A stretch of 64,000 nucleotides of DNA from Bog-793 sp035625025 (GCA_035625025.1 DASPQJ010000056.1:1-64000), one strand, 5' to 3'. Positions 8,415 through 17,993 are shown, counted from the first letter of the stretch. Made by a program: numbers and translations. The notes: generated by a model from the sequence alone, not told the origin.

Positions 8415-9200
8415 ATGACCGTGACGCTTCCTGTCCCCGGACCGGCCGGACCTGCCCCCGGGATGCCAGGTACGGGTCAACAGGTCCGTCCGGCGGTTTC
8501 CGATCTGATCGCGCAACGGGTCCGTCCGCTCGTCCTGGCACGAGAGGACCTCTTGCCGGTCGCCCCGGGATTCGCCGAGCTCCTCGGTACGCCCGGTCTC
8601 CGGCGGGGGAGCACCCTCGCCGTCGCGGCCGACGGAGCCTGCGGGACGACGGCGGTCGCGCTCGGTCTCATCGCCGAGGCGAGCTCGATGGGAGCGTGGT
8701 GCGCGGCCGTCGAGCTGGAGGACCTGGGAATCGTCGCCGCGGACGAACTCGGCGTCAGCCTCGATCGTCTCGTCCTCGTGCCCCGGACCGGGAAGCGTTT
8801 CCCGACCGTTGTCGCGGCGTTGCTCGACGGGTGTGACATCGTGCTCGTCGCCGCGCCCGGGCTGTCCCCGGCCGATCGACGCCGGCTGAGCGACCGGGCC
8901 CGGGAGCGTCGTGCGGTGCTCGTCGTCCTGTCCGGCTCCCTGGCGGCGCCCACGGTGACCAGCGGGCCCTGGCCGGACGGGGTCGATGTCCTTCTCTCGG
9001 TGACGGGGAGTTCGTTCGCGGGTCTGGGGGCCGGCAACGGCCGGATGCTTGCGCACCGGGTCGACGTCATCGCGACCCGGCGGGCCGCCGCTCCCCAGGA
9101 AAAGCGCGCCAGTCTCTGGCTCCCGTCGTTGCCCGAGGGCATCTCGCCCGCGTCCCCGGTTGGCGCCAAGGCCGCGCCGGCCTCGGCGGGTGTGTGGTGA
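8415..9200 (+). CDS. imuA: ImuA-like RecA-fold mutasome accessory protein
   Basis: A 261-residue protein with a RecA-like core from about residue 40: GLRRGSTLAVAADGACGTTA sits where RecA has Walker A but lacks the GxxxxGKT signature, as in mycobacterial ImuA'. A central Walker-B-like strand follows (CDIVLVAAPG). With ImuB and DnaE2 it forms the SOS-inducible translesion mutasome. Evidence for the role is context: a LexA box 12 nt upstream, a 7-nt overlap with imuB and dnaE2 downstream. GGGGG directly precedes the ATG. Confidence 0.85.
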   Translation: MTVTLPVPGPAGPAPGMPGTGQQVRPAVSDLIAQRVRPLVLAREDLLPVAPGFAELLGTPGLRRGSTLAVAADGACGTTAVALGLIAEASSMGAWCAAVELEDLGIVAADELGVSLDRLVLVPRTGKRFPTVVAALLDGCDIVLVAAPGLSPADRRRLSDRARERRAVLVVLSGSLAAPTVTSGPWPDGVDVLLSVTGSSFAGLGAGNGRMLAHRVDVIATRRAAAPQEKRASLWLPSLPEGISPASPVGAKAAPASAGVW

Positions 9201-10810
9201 AAGGCCCCACCCCCGAGCGGGCGCTCGTTGTGTGGTGCCCCGACTGGCCGGTGAGCGCCGCCGGACACCGACCGGAAGAGGCGGTCGCTGTCGTCGCCAG
9301 CGGCAAGGTGATCGCCGCGTCGGCGGCCGCCCGGCGGTCGGGCGTCCACCCTTTTCAGCGTCGGCGCCAGGCGGAGTCGTGTTGCTCTGGGCTCGTAATC
9401 ATCCCGCGCGACCCCGGGGCCGAGGTCCGAGCCTTCGAGCCGGTCGTCGTCGCCCTGGAACGTTTCGGGGCGCTCGTCGCCGTCCGGCGCCCGGGCTGGG
9501 CCGCGCTCGCGACCCGCGGGCCGGCCCGGTACTTCGGAGGGGAGGAGTCCTTCGCCGTCGAGGTGGCAGGAGCGGTCGAGGTACTGGGCGAAGGCCTCGG
9601 GCTCTCCGGGGCGTCGCAACCCGGTGACAGGCACGCCCCCCTTATCGGTGAGTGGTGGCGGGTCGGGATTGCCGATGGGCCGTACGCGGCGACGATGGCC
9701 GCGCAACGCGGCTGTATCGTCCCCCCGGGCGAGGCTCGAGCGTTCCTCGCGCCGTTCGACATCGGGCGCATCGGCAGCACCGAACTCTGCGCTCTCCTCC
9801 GGCGCCTCGGGATCACGACCCTCGGCGGTTTCGCCGCGCTCGAGGAGGTCGACGTCTTCGCCCGTTTCGGTCCCGACGGCGCGCGGCTCCACCGTCTCGC
9901 GCGAGGACTCGACGGAGGTTCCCTCGACGCGCGCCCGCGCCGGCGCGATCTTGGCGTCGAGACACGCCTCGAGCCTCCCGCCGTCGACGTCGGCACGACG
10001 GCCTTCCTCGCGAAGAACCTCGCCGAGAAACTCTGCAGCCGGCTCGCCGGCGAGGGGCTTGCCTGCGGTCTTTTGAGGATCGAAGTCGAGACGTCGACGG
10101 GGAACCGGCTCGAGCGTCGCTGGGCGCACGACGGGACGTGGACGCCGGCGCTCGTCGCGGAACGGCTCCGCTGGCAGCTCGAAGCGTGGCTCGGCGGTGC
10201 TGGTTTTCCTGAGGACACCGACGACACGGGCGAGCGGACCGGAATCGCGCGGGTCCGACTCGTGCCGGTCGATGTCACGGCCGACAACGGCCGTCAACTC
10301 GAGCTGTGGGGACGTCCGCGCACCGACGACGATCGGGTCGCCCGGGTGTTCGCCCGGATCCAGGGGCTGCTCGGACCCGAGGCAGTCGTCCGACCCCGGC
10401 TCGTCGGCGGCCGGGGACCGGCCGAACGGGTCCGTTTCGCCCCGTTCGGCGATCCTTTTCCTGCCTGTTCCGACGACGTCGCGCAGCCGTGGCCCGGTCA
10501 GCTGCCCCGTCCGAATCCGACCGTGGTTCCCCACGAGCCGTATCCGGCGGAAGTGCTCGACGGCGACGGCCGCAAAGTCGGCGTGGACGGGCACGGCACA
10601 CCGAGCGGGGTGCCGGCAGCCGTCGTCGTCGGGGGACTGCCGCCGTCCCCGGTCGTCGCGTGGGCCGGTCCCTGGCCGAGCGACGAGCAGTGGTGGGACG
10701 CGGCCGCGCACCGCCGACGCGCCCGGTTCCAGATCGTGACGGCGCGTGGGGACGCGTACCTCTGCGCGATCGATCGGGGTCGCTGGATTGTCGAGGGGAG
10801 TTACGACTGA
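9194..10810 (+). CDS. imuB: ImuB, Y-family polymerase-like mutasome adaptor
   Basis: A 538-residue Y-family fold protein. The N-terminus reads ALVVWCPDWPVSAAG where active polymerases have an Asp-containing motif, so the catalytic acids appear missing, as expected of ImuB. It has a little-finger region around residues 250-400 and a typical ImuB C-terminus (RFQIVTARGDAYLCAID...WIVEGSYD). ImuB bridges DnaE2, ImuA and the beta clamp. It starts at GTG 9194, overlapping imuA by 7 nt, so the two are probably translationally coupled. The usual next gene, dnaE2, is displaced by a decayed amidase gene. Confidence 0.92.
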   Translation: MVKGPTPERALVVWCPDWPVSAAGHRPEEAVAVVASGKVIAASAAARRSGVHPFQRRRQAESCCSGLVIIPRDPGAEVRAFEPVVVALERFGALVAVRRPGWAALATRGPARYFGGEESFAVEVAGAVEVLGEGLGLSGASQPGDRHAPLIGEWWRVGIADGPYAATMAAQRGCIVPPGEARAFLAPFDIGRIGSTELCALLRRLGITTLGGFAALEEVDVFARFGPDGARLHRLARGLDGGSLDARPRRRDLGVETRLEPPAVDVGTTAFLAKNLAEKLCSRLAGEGLACGLLRIEVETSTGNRLERRWAHDGTWTPALVAERLRWQLEAWLGGAGFPEDTDDTGERTGIARVRLVPVDVTADNGRQLELWGRPRTDDDRVARVFARIQGLLGPEAVVRPRLVGGRGPAERVRFAPFGDPFPACSDDVAQPWPGQLPRPNPTVVPHEPYPAEVLDGDGRKVGVDGHGTPSGVPAAVVVGGLPPSPVVAWAGPWPSDEQWWDAAAHRRRARFQIVTARGDAYLCAIDRGRWIVEGSYD

Positions 10811-10886
10811 CGCCGAGTCGCCCGATCGTCGCCGAGCGACAAAGATCCCCCCAACGCACACGAAGGAAGGCGCGAGGAACAACGAA

Positions 10887-12423
10887 GCGTCCAGGGATCC
10901 GTATCCCGAATCCGCACAGCTCGCCTATGCCGATCTCGCCGAGCTCCGGAGGGCGCTCGACACCGGCGAGACGACGAGCGTCGAGCTGGCCGAGACACTC
11001 CTCGCGCGGATCGCCGCGATCGACTCCGCGGGGCCGCGGCTCCACGCGGTGCTCGCCGTCGGCGGGGCCGTCGTGAAGATCGCGCCGGACCGCGACACCG
11101 AACGCGTCTCGGGTGCGGAGGTGGGCCCCTGCACGGCATCCCGGTCCTCGTGAAGGACAACCTTGACACTGCGGGCCCGGCGTCGAACGCCGGCTCGTTC
11201 GCACTCGCCTCGGAGCCGCCGCGCCGCGACGCCCTCGTCGTCGGTGGCGTCATTCTCGGCAAGACCAACCTCTCGGAGTGGGCGAACTTCCGATCGGCGT
11301 GTTCCACATCGGGCTGGAGCGCCGTCGACGGCCCGACACGCAATCCTTTCGCGCTCGACCGGAGCCCGAGGGGATCGTCGTTGGGATCCGGTACCGCCGT
11401 TGTCGCGGGGCGAGCCTCAGCCCGTCAACGGTCGCCGGGCTCGTCGGCCTGAAGCCGACGGTCGGCCTCGTGAGCCGGACAGGAGTAGTGGCGATCGCCG
11501 CGAGCCAGGACGCGTCGGGACCGATGGCACGCTCCGTCGTTGATACGGTGACACTCCTCGGCGTGCTCGCCGTCGCGGACCCCGTCGATCCGGCGCAATC
11601 CCGTCGGCCGACCAGCCTGCCCGTCGACTGCTGCTCGTTCTGCCGGCCCGACGGCCTGCGCGGGGCGCGGATCGGCATCCCGTGGGTTGCCCCAAGCGAA
11701 CGGGCGCGTTTCCTCTGCCCCGGTTACCACGGGGCGTCGAACGCGCTCTTCGCTGGCGCGGTCGCGGCGATGCTGATGCCGGGACGACGATCGTCGGCGC
11801 CGTCGGCGTCCCGGGCGCCGAAGAGGAGCGGGTTGACGACGACGAGCTCATCGTTTTCTGTCACGAGTTCCCTGACGGTCTCGACCGCTACCTGGCGGAC
11901 CGCGCCAGGTCGACGGGCGAAGGACCGCGCTCGCTCGCCGAGGTGGTCGCCTTCAACACCGCGCACGCCGGTGCGGAGCTGACGTTGTTCGGCCAGGACC
12001 ATCTGGAGCGGTCTGTCGCGACGGGGGGACTGGGCGACGAGGAGTATCGCGTTGCCCGGGCGCGGTGCGTGGAGTGCGCGATCGCGAGGAGCATCGACCA
12101 CGCGCTCGACGCGCTCGCCGTCCTCACGACCGCCCCGGCGTGGTGCATCGACCACGTAAACGGTGACACGTTTCTCGGCGCGGGCTTCAGAATTGCCGCG
12201 GTGGCGAGCCACCCGTCGATCACGGTCCATCGGCGCGCTGCACGGACTTCCAGTTGGGTTGGCGTTTCTGGGCCGGGCCTGGAGTGAGGCCGTACTCTTC
12301 TGGCTGGCCGCCGGTCTCGAGGCGGCGCTCGGGTTGGCGCTCCGACCCGGCCTCGGTCCTGCGAGCGCACTCGTCGAGGGGGACGGACCGGCGCAGGGCA
12401 TCCGGGCAGGTGGTGGCCTCTAG
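10887..12423 (+). pseudogene. Amidase-signature hydrolase, multiply frameshifted
   Basis: Remains of an amidase-signature enzyme of the GatA/peptide-amidase type spread over all three plus frames. Pieces in order: N-terminal helix (AYADLAELRRALDTGETTS); a catalytic-Lys strand LHGIPVLVKDNLDT after a shift near 11130; a degenerate Gly/Ser nucleophile loop GSSLGSGTAVVAG; GLVGLKPTVGLVSRTG after a shift near 11400-11430; GTTIVGAVGVPG after a shift near 11780; and the C-terminus LPVGLAFLGRAWSEA after a shift near 12230. At least four shifts and a shortened Ser loop exclude activity. It separates imuB from dnaE2. Neighbouring long genes are intact, so sequencing error is unlikely. Confidence 0.85.
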
Positions 12424-12427
12424 CGAA

Positions 12428-12443
12428 TCGAACATATGTTCGA
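12428..12443 (+). promoter_or_regulatory. LexA (SOS) box upstream of dnaE2
   Basis: TCGAACATATGTTCGA is a perfect 16-bp palindrome and shares 15 of 16 bases with the imuA box. It ends 12 nt before the ATC codon proposed as the dnaE2 start, the same spacing as box to ATG at imuA. Confidence 0.95.
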
Positions 12444-12455
12444 TATCGTCAGGCG

Positions 12456-15400
12456 ATCAGTTCGTTCAACCCGATCGTTCCCTGGTCCGAGCTCGAGCGT
12501 CGTCTCTCGGGACGGCGTAACGGCGCGACGCCGCTCCGTCACGCCGTCGCGGGGCATATCCGGGGACACGAGGCCGACCTCCCACAGGGGCGTCTCGAGC
12601 CCCTCCGGGGCGGGGTGCAGTACGCGGAACTGCACTGTCACTCCAACTTCAGCTTCCTCGATGGCGCCTCGAGTCCCGAGGAGCTCGCCGAGGCAGCGGC
12701 GGGCCTCGGCCTCGAGGCGCTCGCGCTCACCGACCACGACGGGTGCTACGGCGTTGTCCGTTTCGCCGCCGCCGCCCGGGAGCTCTCGCTGCCGACCGTC
12801 TTCGGTGCCGAGCTCTCGTTGCCGACCGGCAATCGACGCCAACCGGAGGCGCGGGCCGGGTCGATCGATCCCGAGGCCGCCCACGTCGTCGTGCTGGCGC
12901 GGGACCCCGAGGGATACGCCCGTTTGTCAACGGCGATCGCCCGGGCCCATCTCGTCGGGGGCGAGAAGGGCCGGCCAGCCTTCGGTCTCGAGCTTCTCGC
13001 CGAGGCCCATGCGGGTCACTGGTGCGTGCTCACCGGCTGCCGGCGTGGCGCCGTGCCCGCGGCCCTCTTGGCCGGGGGCCCGGCCGTGGCGGCGCGCGAA
13101 CTCGCCCGCCTCGTCGAGGCGTTCGGCCGAGACAACGTCGTCGTGGAATTGTTCGACCACGGCACCCCGCTCGACGAGGCGCGCAATGACGCCCTCGCGA
13201 CACTCGGTATCCGCGCCGGCCTCGGCGTCGTCGCCACGACGAACGCCCACTACGCGACGCCGTCCCGCTATGCGCTGGCGACGGCGCTCGCCGCGGTCCG
13301 GGCCCGGCGCAGTCTCGAGGAAGTGGACGGCTGGCTGCCGGCCTGGGCCGGGGCCGCGCTGCGTTCGGGGGCCGAGCAGGCGAGACGGTTCCGTCGCTAT
13401 CCCGGGGCCGTCGAAGCCGCCGCCGAGCTCGGCCGGGTGTGCGCCTTCGATCTCCGTCTCATCGCCCCGGGCCTCCCGCCGTTCCTGGTGCCGAACGGCA
13501 CCGACGAGGCGGGGTTTCTGCGTACCCTCGTCGAGGCGGGCGGTACCCGTCGCTACGGCCCCCGGGGCGCGGCGCGCGTCCCCGGGGCGTGGGAGGCGAT
13601 CGACAGGGAGCTCGGCGTTATCGAGATGCTCGGCTTTCCCGGCTACTTCCTCGTTGTCTGGGACATCGTCGAGTTCTGCCGGCGGGCGAACATCTTCTGC
13701 CAGGGGAGGGGATCGGCGGCGAACTCGGCGGTCTGTTTCGCGCTCGGGATCACGAACGCTGACGCTGTCGGCCTGGGATTGCTATTTGAGCGGTTCCTCT
13801 CGCCTGCCCGCGACGGCCCACCCGACATCGACCTCGACATCGAGTCCGGCCGGCGCGACGAGGTCATCGCCTACGTCTACGACCGCTACGGGCGGGAACA
13901 CGCCGCCCAGGTGGCGAACGTCGTCACCTACCGTCCCAGGTCCGCGATCCGCGACGCCGGGCGGGCGCTCGGCTATCCACCCGGCGCCATCGACACCTGG
14001 TCGCGAAGGGTCGGGTCGGCGTTCGTCGCGAGTCTCTCGCACTCCGCGCCGACTACCGCCCACCCGTCGGCCGTGGCCTCCGAGCTCGGGATCCCTCCGG
14101 AGGTGGTGCGTCTCGCGGCCGGGCTCGAGGGCTTCCCGCGGCATCTCGGCATCCACTCGGGGGGGATGGTGATCTGCGACCGCCCGGTGATTGCCGTCTG
14201 CCCGGTCGAGTGGGCCCGACGGGAGGGGCGTTCCGTGCTCCAGTGGGACAAGGAGGACTGCGCGGCCGTCGGGCTCGTGAAGTTCGACCTGTTGGGGCTC
14301 GGCATGCTCGAGGCGCTCCACCGCATGGTCGACCTCGTCGCCGTCCGGTTTGGCGAGGCGATCGAGCTCGCGACGATCCCCCAGGAGGACGCCGTCTACG
14401 ACATGCTCGCCCGGGCGGACTCGATCGGGGTGTTCCAGGTCGAAAGCCGCGCCCAGATGGCGACGTTGCCGCGGCTGCGCCCGCGCGTCTTCTACGACCT
14501 CGTCGTCGAGGTCGCGCTGATCCGACCCGGACCGATCCAGGGCGGTTCGGTCCACCCCTACCTGCGCCGCCGCAACGGCGAGGAAGAGGTGCGCTACCTC
14601 CACCCCCTGCTGCGGGGTGCCCTCGAAAAGACGCTCGGCGTGCCGCTTTTCCAAGAACAGCTGATGCAGATCGCGATCGACGCCGCCGGGTTCAGCCCCG
14701 TCGAGGCGGACGAGCTCCGCCAGGCGATGGGCTCGAAGCGCTCGGTGGCGCGCATGGAGAGGTTGCGGGGGCGGCTCTACGAGGGCATGGCCGAACGCGG
14801 GATCACCGGAGAGGTCGCCGACACGATCTACGAACAGCTCGCCGCCTTCGCGAACTTCGGCTTTCCCGAGTCCCATTCGGTCTCGTTCGCCTATCTCGTC
14901 TACGCCTCGGCGTGGTTCAAGTACCACCACCCCGCTGCCTTTCTCGCCGCGCTGCTGAATTCCCAGCCGATGGGGTTCTGGTCGCCGGAGAGCCTCGTCG
15001 CCGACGCCCGGCGCCACGGGGTCACGACGCTCCGCCCCGACGTGAACGAAAGTGCCGCCGAGGCGAGCCTCGTCGACGATCCCCGGTGTCGGGGGGCGAC
15101 GGCGGTGCGCCTCGGCCTCGGTTCGATCCGCGGAGTCGGCGCCGAACTCGCCGGCGAGCTCGCCGCCCGGGCGCCGTACACGAGCATCGACGACCTCGCG
15201 CGCCGGGTCGGGCCGACCCGTCCGCAGCTCGAGTCGCTGGCGACGGCGGGTGCCCTCGCGGCTCTCGGCCCGGTCGAGGGGTTCGACCGGGCTGGTGCCG
15301 TGACCTCACGCCGGGCCGCGTTGTGGGCCGCCGGCGCGCTCGCCCCGGGCCGTCCCGAGCGGCTGCCCGGCATGGTTCCCGGGGCGAGCGCGCCCGACCT

Positions 15401-15821
15401 GCCGGAGATGGGCGAGGTCGACGAGCTCGCCGCCGATCTCTGGGCGACGGGCGTGTCGACCGACAGCCACCCCCTCGCGCCGCTAAGGGAGTGGCTTGCC
15501 GCACGCGGCGTGCGCCCGGCAGCGGCGCTCGTCGAGACGGACCCGGGCAGGGTCCTCGTGGCGGGCATCGTCACCCACCGTCAGCGGCCGTCGACCGCGG
15601 GGGGGACGGTCTTTATCAACCTCGAGGACGAGACCGGGGTGGTCAACGTCATCTGCTCACCGGGGCTGTGGTCCCGTCACCGGGGCTCGGTCGCACAGGC
15701 GTCAGCGCTCATCGTCCGCGGCCGCCTCGAAGGCATCGGCGCGGCGCGCTCGGTCGTCGCCGAGCGTCTGGAGGCGCTCGAGCTGGCGATGGCGATCGGC
15801 CGCTCCCGGGACTTCCGCTGA
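12456..15821 (+). CDS. dnaE2: Error-prone DNA polymerase DnaE2 (ImuC)
   Basis: C-family polymerase of the SOS mutasome, responsible for mutagenic lesion bypass. It has a PHP domain (YAELHCHSNFSFLDGAS), palm/catalytic acids (PPDIDLDIESGRRDEV and QWDKEDCAAVGLVKFDLLG), RPGPIQGGSVHPYLRRR, PLFQEQLMQIA, the tandem HhH region and a C-terminal OB fold (TVFINLEDETGVVNVICS). The first ordinary start is GTG at 12615, but the frame upstream encodes NPIVPWSELERRLSGRR. This aligns with the conserved DnaE2 N-terminus, with an ATC codon (12456-12458) falling exactly at the family's Met1. The ATC-started protein has 1121 residues. No ATG/GTG/TTG lies between the LexA box and that motif. Confidence 0.92.
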   Translation: MSSFNPIVPWSELERRLSGRRNGATPLRHAVAGHIRGHEADLPQGRLEPLRGGVQYAELHCHSNFSFLDGASSPEELAEAAAGLGLEALALTDHDGCYGVVRFAAAARELSLPTVFGAELSLPTGNRRQPEARAGSIDPEAAHVVVLARDPEGYARLSTAIARAHLVGGEKGRPAFGLELLAEAHAGHWCVLTGCRRGAVPAALLAGGPAVAARELARLVEAFGRDNVVVELFDHGTPLDEARNDALATLGIRAGLGVVATTNAHYATPSRYALATALAAVRARRSLEEVDGWLPAWAGAALRSGAEQARRFRRYPGAVEAAAELGRVCAFDLRLIAPGLPPFLVPNGTDEAGFLRTLVEAGGTRRYGPRGAARVPGAWEAIDRELGVIEMLGFPGYFLVVWDIVEFCRRANIFCQGRGSAANSAVCFALGITNADAVGLGLLFERFLSPARDGPPDIDLDIESGRRDEVIAYVYDRYGREHAAQVANVVTYRPRSAIRDAGRALGYPPGAIDTWSRRVGSAFVASLSHSAPTTAHPSAVASELGIPPEVVRLAAGLEGFPRHLGIHSGGMVICDRPVIAVCPVEWARREGRSVLQWDKEDCAAVGLVKFDLLGLGMLEALHRMVDLVAVRFGEAIELATIPQEDAVYDMLARADSIGVFQVESRAQMATLPRLRPRVFYDLVVEVALIRPGPIQGGSVHPYLRRRNGEEEVRYLHPLLRGALEKTLGVPLFQEQLMQIAIDAAGFSPVEADELRQAMGSKRSVARMERLRGRLYEGMAERGITGEVADTIYEQLAAFANFGFPESHSVSFAYLVYASAWFKYHHPAAFLAALLNSQPMGFWSPESLVADARRHGVTTLRPDVNESAAEASLVDDPRCRGATAVRLGLGSIRGVGAELAGELAARAPYTSIDDLARRVGPTRPQLESLATAGALAALGPVEGFDRAGAVTSRRAALWAAGALAPGRPERLPGMVPGASAPDLPEMGEVDELAADLWATGVSTDSHPLAPLREWLAARGVRPAAALVETDPGRVLVAGIVTHRQRPSTAGGTVFINLEDETGVVNVICSPGLWSRHRGSVAQASALIVRGRLEGIGAARSVVAERLEALELAMAIGRSRDFR

Positions 15822-16033
15822 ACTTCGGCGACCGACGACCACCCTCAGCGCAGTCCGGAGATCCGCTCTCCCTTTCCGCGACCTCGGCGACTCGACCCGC
15901 CACTCCTCGTGCTGGTGCGGATGGGCCAGAACGCGCACACGGAAATGCTAGTCAGAACGTCATTGACCACAAATAGTGGCAAATGTGGATTTCATCTTGA
16001 CCGAGAGTGGTCACGAGTGCCACACTGCGTGGT

Positions 16034-16771
16034 ATGCAGAAGACGAGAGAGGCGGAGATCCTCCAGACGACCGAGACACTGAGCCAAACGGTCCAGATCG
16101 GTGAGTGGTTGATCGACGGGACGACACTCGGTGGGGACGGGACACCGATCGACGAAGTGCTCGCCCGTGGCGGGACCTTCTACGGACGCGAGGTCCTCAA
16201 CGCCTGGCGTTTCCTGCCTCCGACGGGTTGGCGCCTCGTCTACGAGGACGAGATGAACCGCGTCTACGCCGCGCCAGAACCCGGCGCCGAGGGCGAATGG
16301 GCGGTCGCGCCGTTGAAGCTCGAATCGGGTGTCTGGCGTGCCGGCAGCGCCGGGCGCAACCTCCGGGCGATCACGGCCGGCACCTCGCCGACGAAGGACC
16401 TCGAGTTGGTGTGGCCGGCCGAGCAGGTCATCGTCCGGGGCCTGCCGCCGCAGCTCTACGCCAAAGTGAAGAACACGAGCAACGAGCTCTGGTCGGCCGA
16501 CGGTGAGCGGCCGCTGGAGGTCATCGCCTGGCTGCTCGAGCTGCCGTCGAACCGGCGCCTGCTCGCCTCCCGCGACGACGAGTTGCCCCCGCCGCCGAAC
16601 CGCGTCGGCAAGACGATCCTCGTGCCACCGGGCGCGGCGATCGAGGTTCCGGTCCGGCTGGCGACGATCGCCCCGGAGAGCTTGGTCCCCGGCACGTACG
16701 GGATCATCGGCCGCCTCGAGCGGCTCAGCCTGACCTCCACGACGGGAACGGTTGTCGTTATCGAGCGTTGA
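16034..16771 (+). CDS. Conserved-looking protein of unknown function
   Basis: A 245-residue soluble protein without signal peptide or membrane segment. It is rich in beta-strand-forming stretches and ends in a domain (KTILVPPGAAIEVPVRLATI...VPGTYGIIGRLERL) that looks like an Ig/transglutaminase-type beta-sandwich. A TTGACC at 15997-16002 lies about 35 nt upstream of the ATG and no ribosome binding site is visible, so the mRNA may be leaderless. An in-frame GTG at 16007 is an alternative start. A strong terminator follows 20 nt after the stop. No family is recognised. Confidence 0.65.
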   Translation: MQKTREAEILQTTETLSQTVQIGEWLIDGTTLGGDGTPIDEVLARGGTFYGREVLNAWRFLPPTGWRLVYEDEMNRVYAAPEPGAEGEWAVAPLKLESGVWRAGSAGRNLRAITAGTSPTKDLELVWPAEQVIVRGLPPQLYAKVKNTSNELWSADGERPLEVIAWLLELPSNRRLLASRDDELPPPPNRVGKTILVPPGAAIEVPVRLATIAPESLVPGTYGIIGRLERLSLTSTTGTVVVIER

Positions 16772-16791
16772 CAGCGACGTGAGACCGACAG

Positions 16792-16817
16792 GAGCCCGGC
16801 TGCGAGCCGGGCTCTTT
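16792..16817 (+). terminator. Rho-independent terminator
   Basis: GAGCCCGGC (16792-16800), loop TGCGA, GCCGGGCTC (16806-16814), then TTT: a perfect 9-bp G/C-rich stem with a short T tract, placed just after the unknown gene ending at 16771. It may also serve the convergent gene ending at 16835. Confidence 0.8.
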
Positions 16818-16834
16818 CGTGTCCGGGGTCTTGG

Positions 16835-17158
16835 TCAGTCGTCGAGCTTGAAGTCCCCTCCCGTCGTCGGGCCCGTGCTGCCCGTCGAGTCGGCGGGTGC
16901 CGACGCGGCCGCCGACGCGGCCTGGGCCGCCTCGTGCTCTTTTAGCGCCGCGACCAACCGGTCGATCTCCGCCGACGTGCCGGCGTCGGCCGTGCCGCTG
17001 CGCTCGGCGTAGACGGCGGCGCCGAGGTCGCGGAACATCGCGTCCTGCTCGCGCTTGGCCTTGGCCTCGTCGAGCTTGGCCTGTCCGGCCTTCGCCGCTT
17101 CCTGGGCCTTGTGCGCCGCCTGGGCCGCTCCGGCCTTCATCTTGTCAATGAATGGCAT
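16835..17158 (-). CDS. Small Ala/Lys-rich helical protein
   Basis: A 107-residue protein with a charged, strongly helical N-terminal half (KMKAGAAQAAHKAQEAAKAG) and a flexible Ala/Ser/Pro/Thr tail ending GGDFKLDD. Its composition suggests a coiled coil with no catalytic motif. The ATG at 17156-17158 follows GAGGAGGAACG. It lies 31 nt downstream of the AIM24-family gene on the same strand and is probably cotranscribed. Function unknown. Confidence 0.65.
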   Translation of the reverse strand: MPFIDKMKAGAAQAAHKAQEAAKAGQAKLDEAKAKREQDAMFRDLGAAVYAERSGTADAGTSAEIDRLVAALKEHEAAQAASAAASAPADSTGSTGPTTGGDFKLDD

Positions 17159-17189
17159 CGTTCCTCCTCGTCCCGAATCCCTCGATCGT

Positions 17190-17993
17190 CTAGAGCCTGT
17201 CGAGGAAGCCACCGCCGCTGCGCACGCCGCGCTTGTCGTCGGTGTTCCTCTCCTCGGTCTCCAAGTTGAAATGCAGCGTCGACTGCAGGATCACCGGTCC
17301 GCTCCCGGAGAGCGAGATCAGGCTCAGCCCCTGTCCGCCGAACGCCGCGGTCATGACGGTTTGCATGTTGAGGCCGCCAACGTAGTCGACGCCGTACTCG
17401 ATGGTCTCGGCGAAGGCGACGAGCGCCCCGGCGTGCACCTGGATCTTGCCGCCGTAGTTGGCAGGGTCGATGTCGATGAGCGTGCCGCCGCCGACAAGGA
17501 GCAGGGTTCCCGAGCCCGTGAAGTGCTCGAGGATGTAGCCCTCACCGCTGCGCCGTCCGGAGCGGAACTTGGAAACCGAGATACCGAACTTGACGCTGTC
17601 CTCGGCGCAGACGAACGCCTCTTTCTCGGAGATCCAGCCGGTCGACCCGTCGAGTTCGATCACCCGCATCTGGCCCGGTAGCATCCCCGCGAACGCGACG
17701 AGTCCGGAGCCCCCTTCGGGGCGGAACCACTGGAAGGCAAGGCTCTGACCGCTGAGCACGCGCTTGCCGACGTCGGTCGCCGTCGACAGCGCCTGCTGGA
17801 GGAGGCCGCCCTTCTTCGCCGGGGCTCCGCCGGAGGCGTCCGAATCCGGTGGCGTGCTGAGCCGCGTCTCCATGGAGACGTTCGTCGTCTTCCAACGGAA
17901 CTTGTTCGCGTTGGAGTAGATCGTCTGTCCCGGCTCGAGCTGGCAGGTGACCGACTGCGCGAGCTCTCCGGTGATCTTCATCTTGATCGTCAC
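17190..17993 (-). CDS. AIM24/TIGR00266-family protein
   Basis: A 267-residue beta-rich protein of the AIM24 family, related to the yeast mitochondrial biogenesis protein. It has regularly spaced Gly-rich strands (GLVAFAGMLPGQMRVIEL, GSGTLLLVGGGTLIDID) and the segment AGALVAFAETIEYGVDYVGG. Bacterial members have no firmly assigned function. The GTG at 17991-17993 follows GGGGAGGTCAGTC. It is likely the first gene of a two-gene operon with the downstream helical protein. Confidence 0.85.
   Translation of the reverse strand: MTIKMKITGELAQSVTCQLEPGQTIYSNANKFRWKTTNVSMETRLSTPPDSDASGGAPAKKGGLLQQALSTATDVGKRVLSGQSLAFQWFRPEGGSGLVAFAGMLPGQMRVIELDGSTGWISEKEAFVCAEDSVKFGISVSKFRSGRRSGEGYILEHFTGSGTLLLVGGGTLIDIDPANYGGKIQVHAGALVAFAETIEYGVDYVGGLNMQTVMTAAFGGQGLSLISLSGSGPVILQSTLHFNLETEERNTDDKRGVRSGGGFLDRL

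Noticed and set aside
8477..10882. 801-codon minus-strand open frame
   Set aside because: It mirrors imuA and imuB; composition and lack of motifs mark it as a shadow frame.
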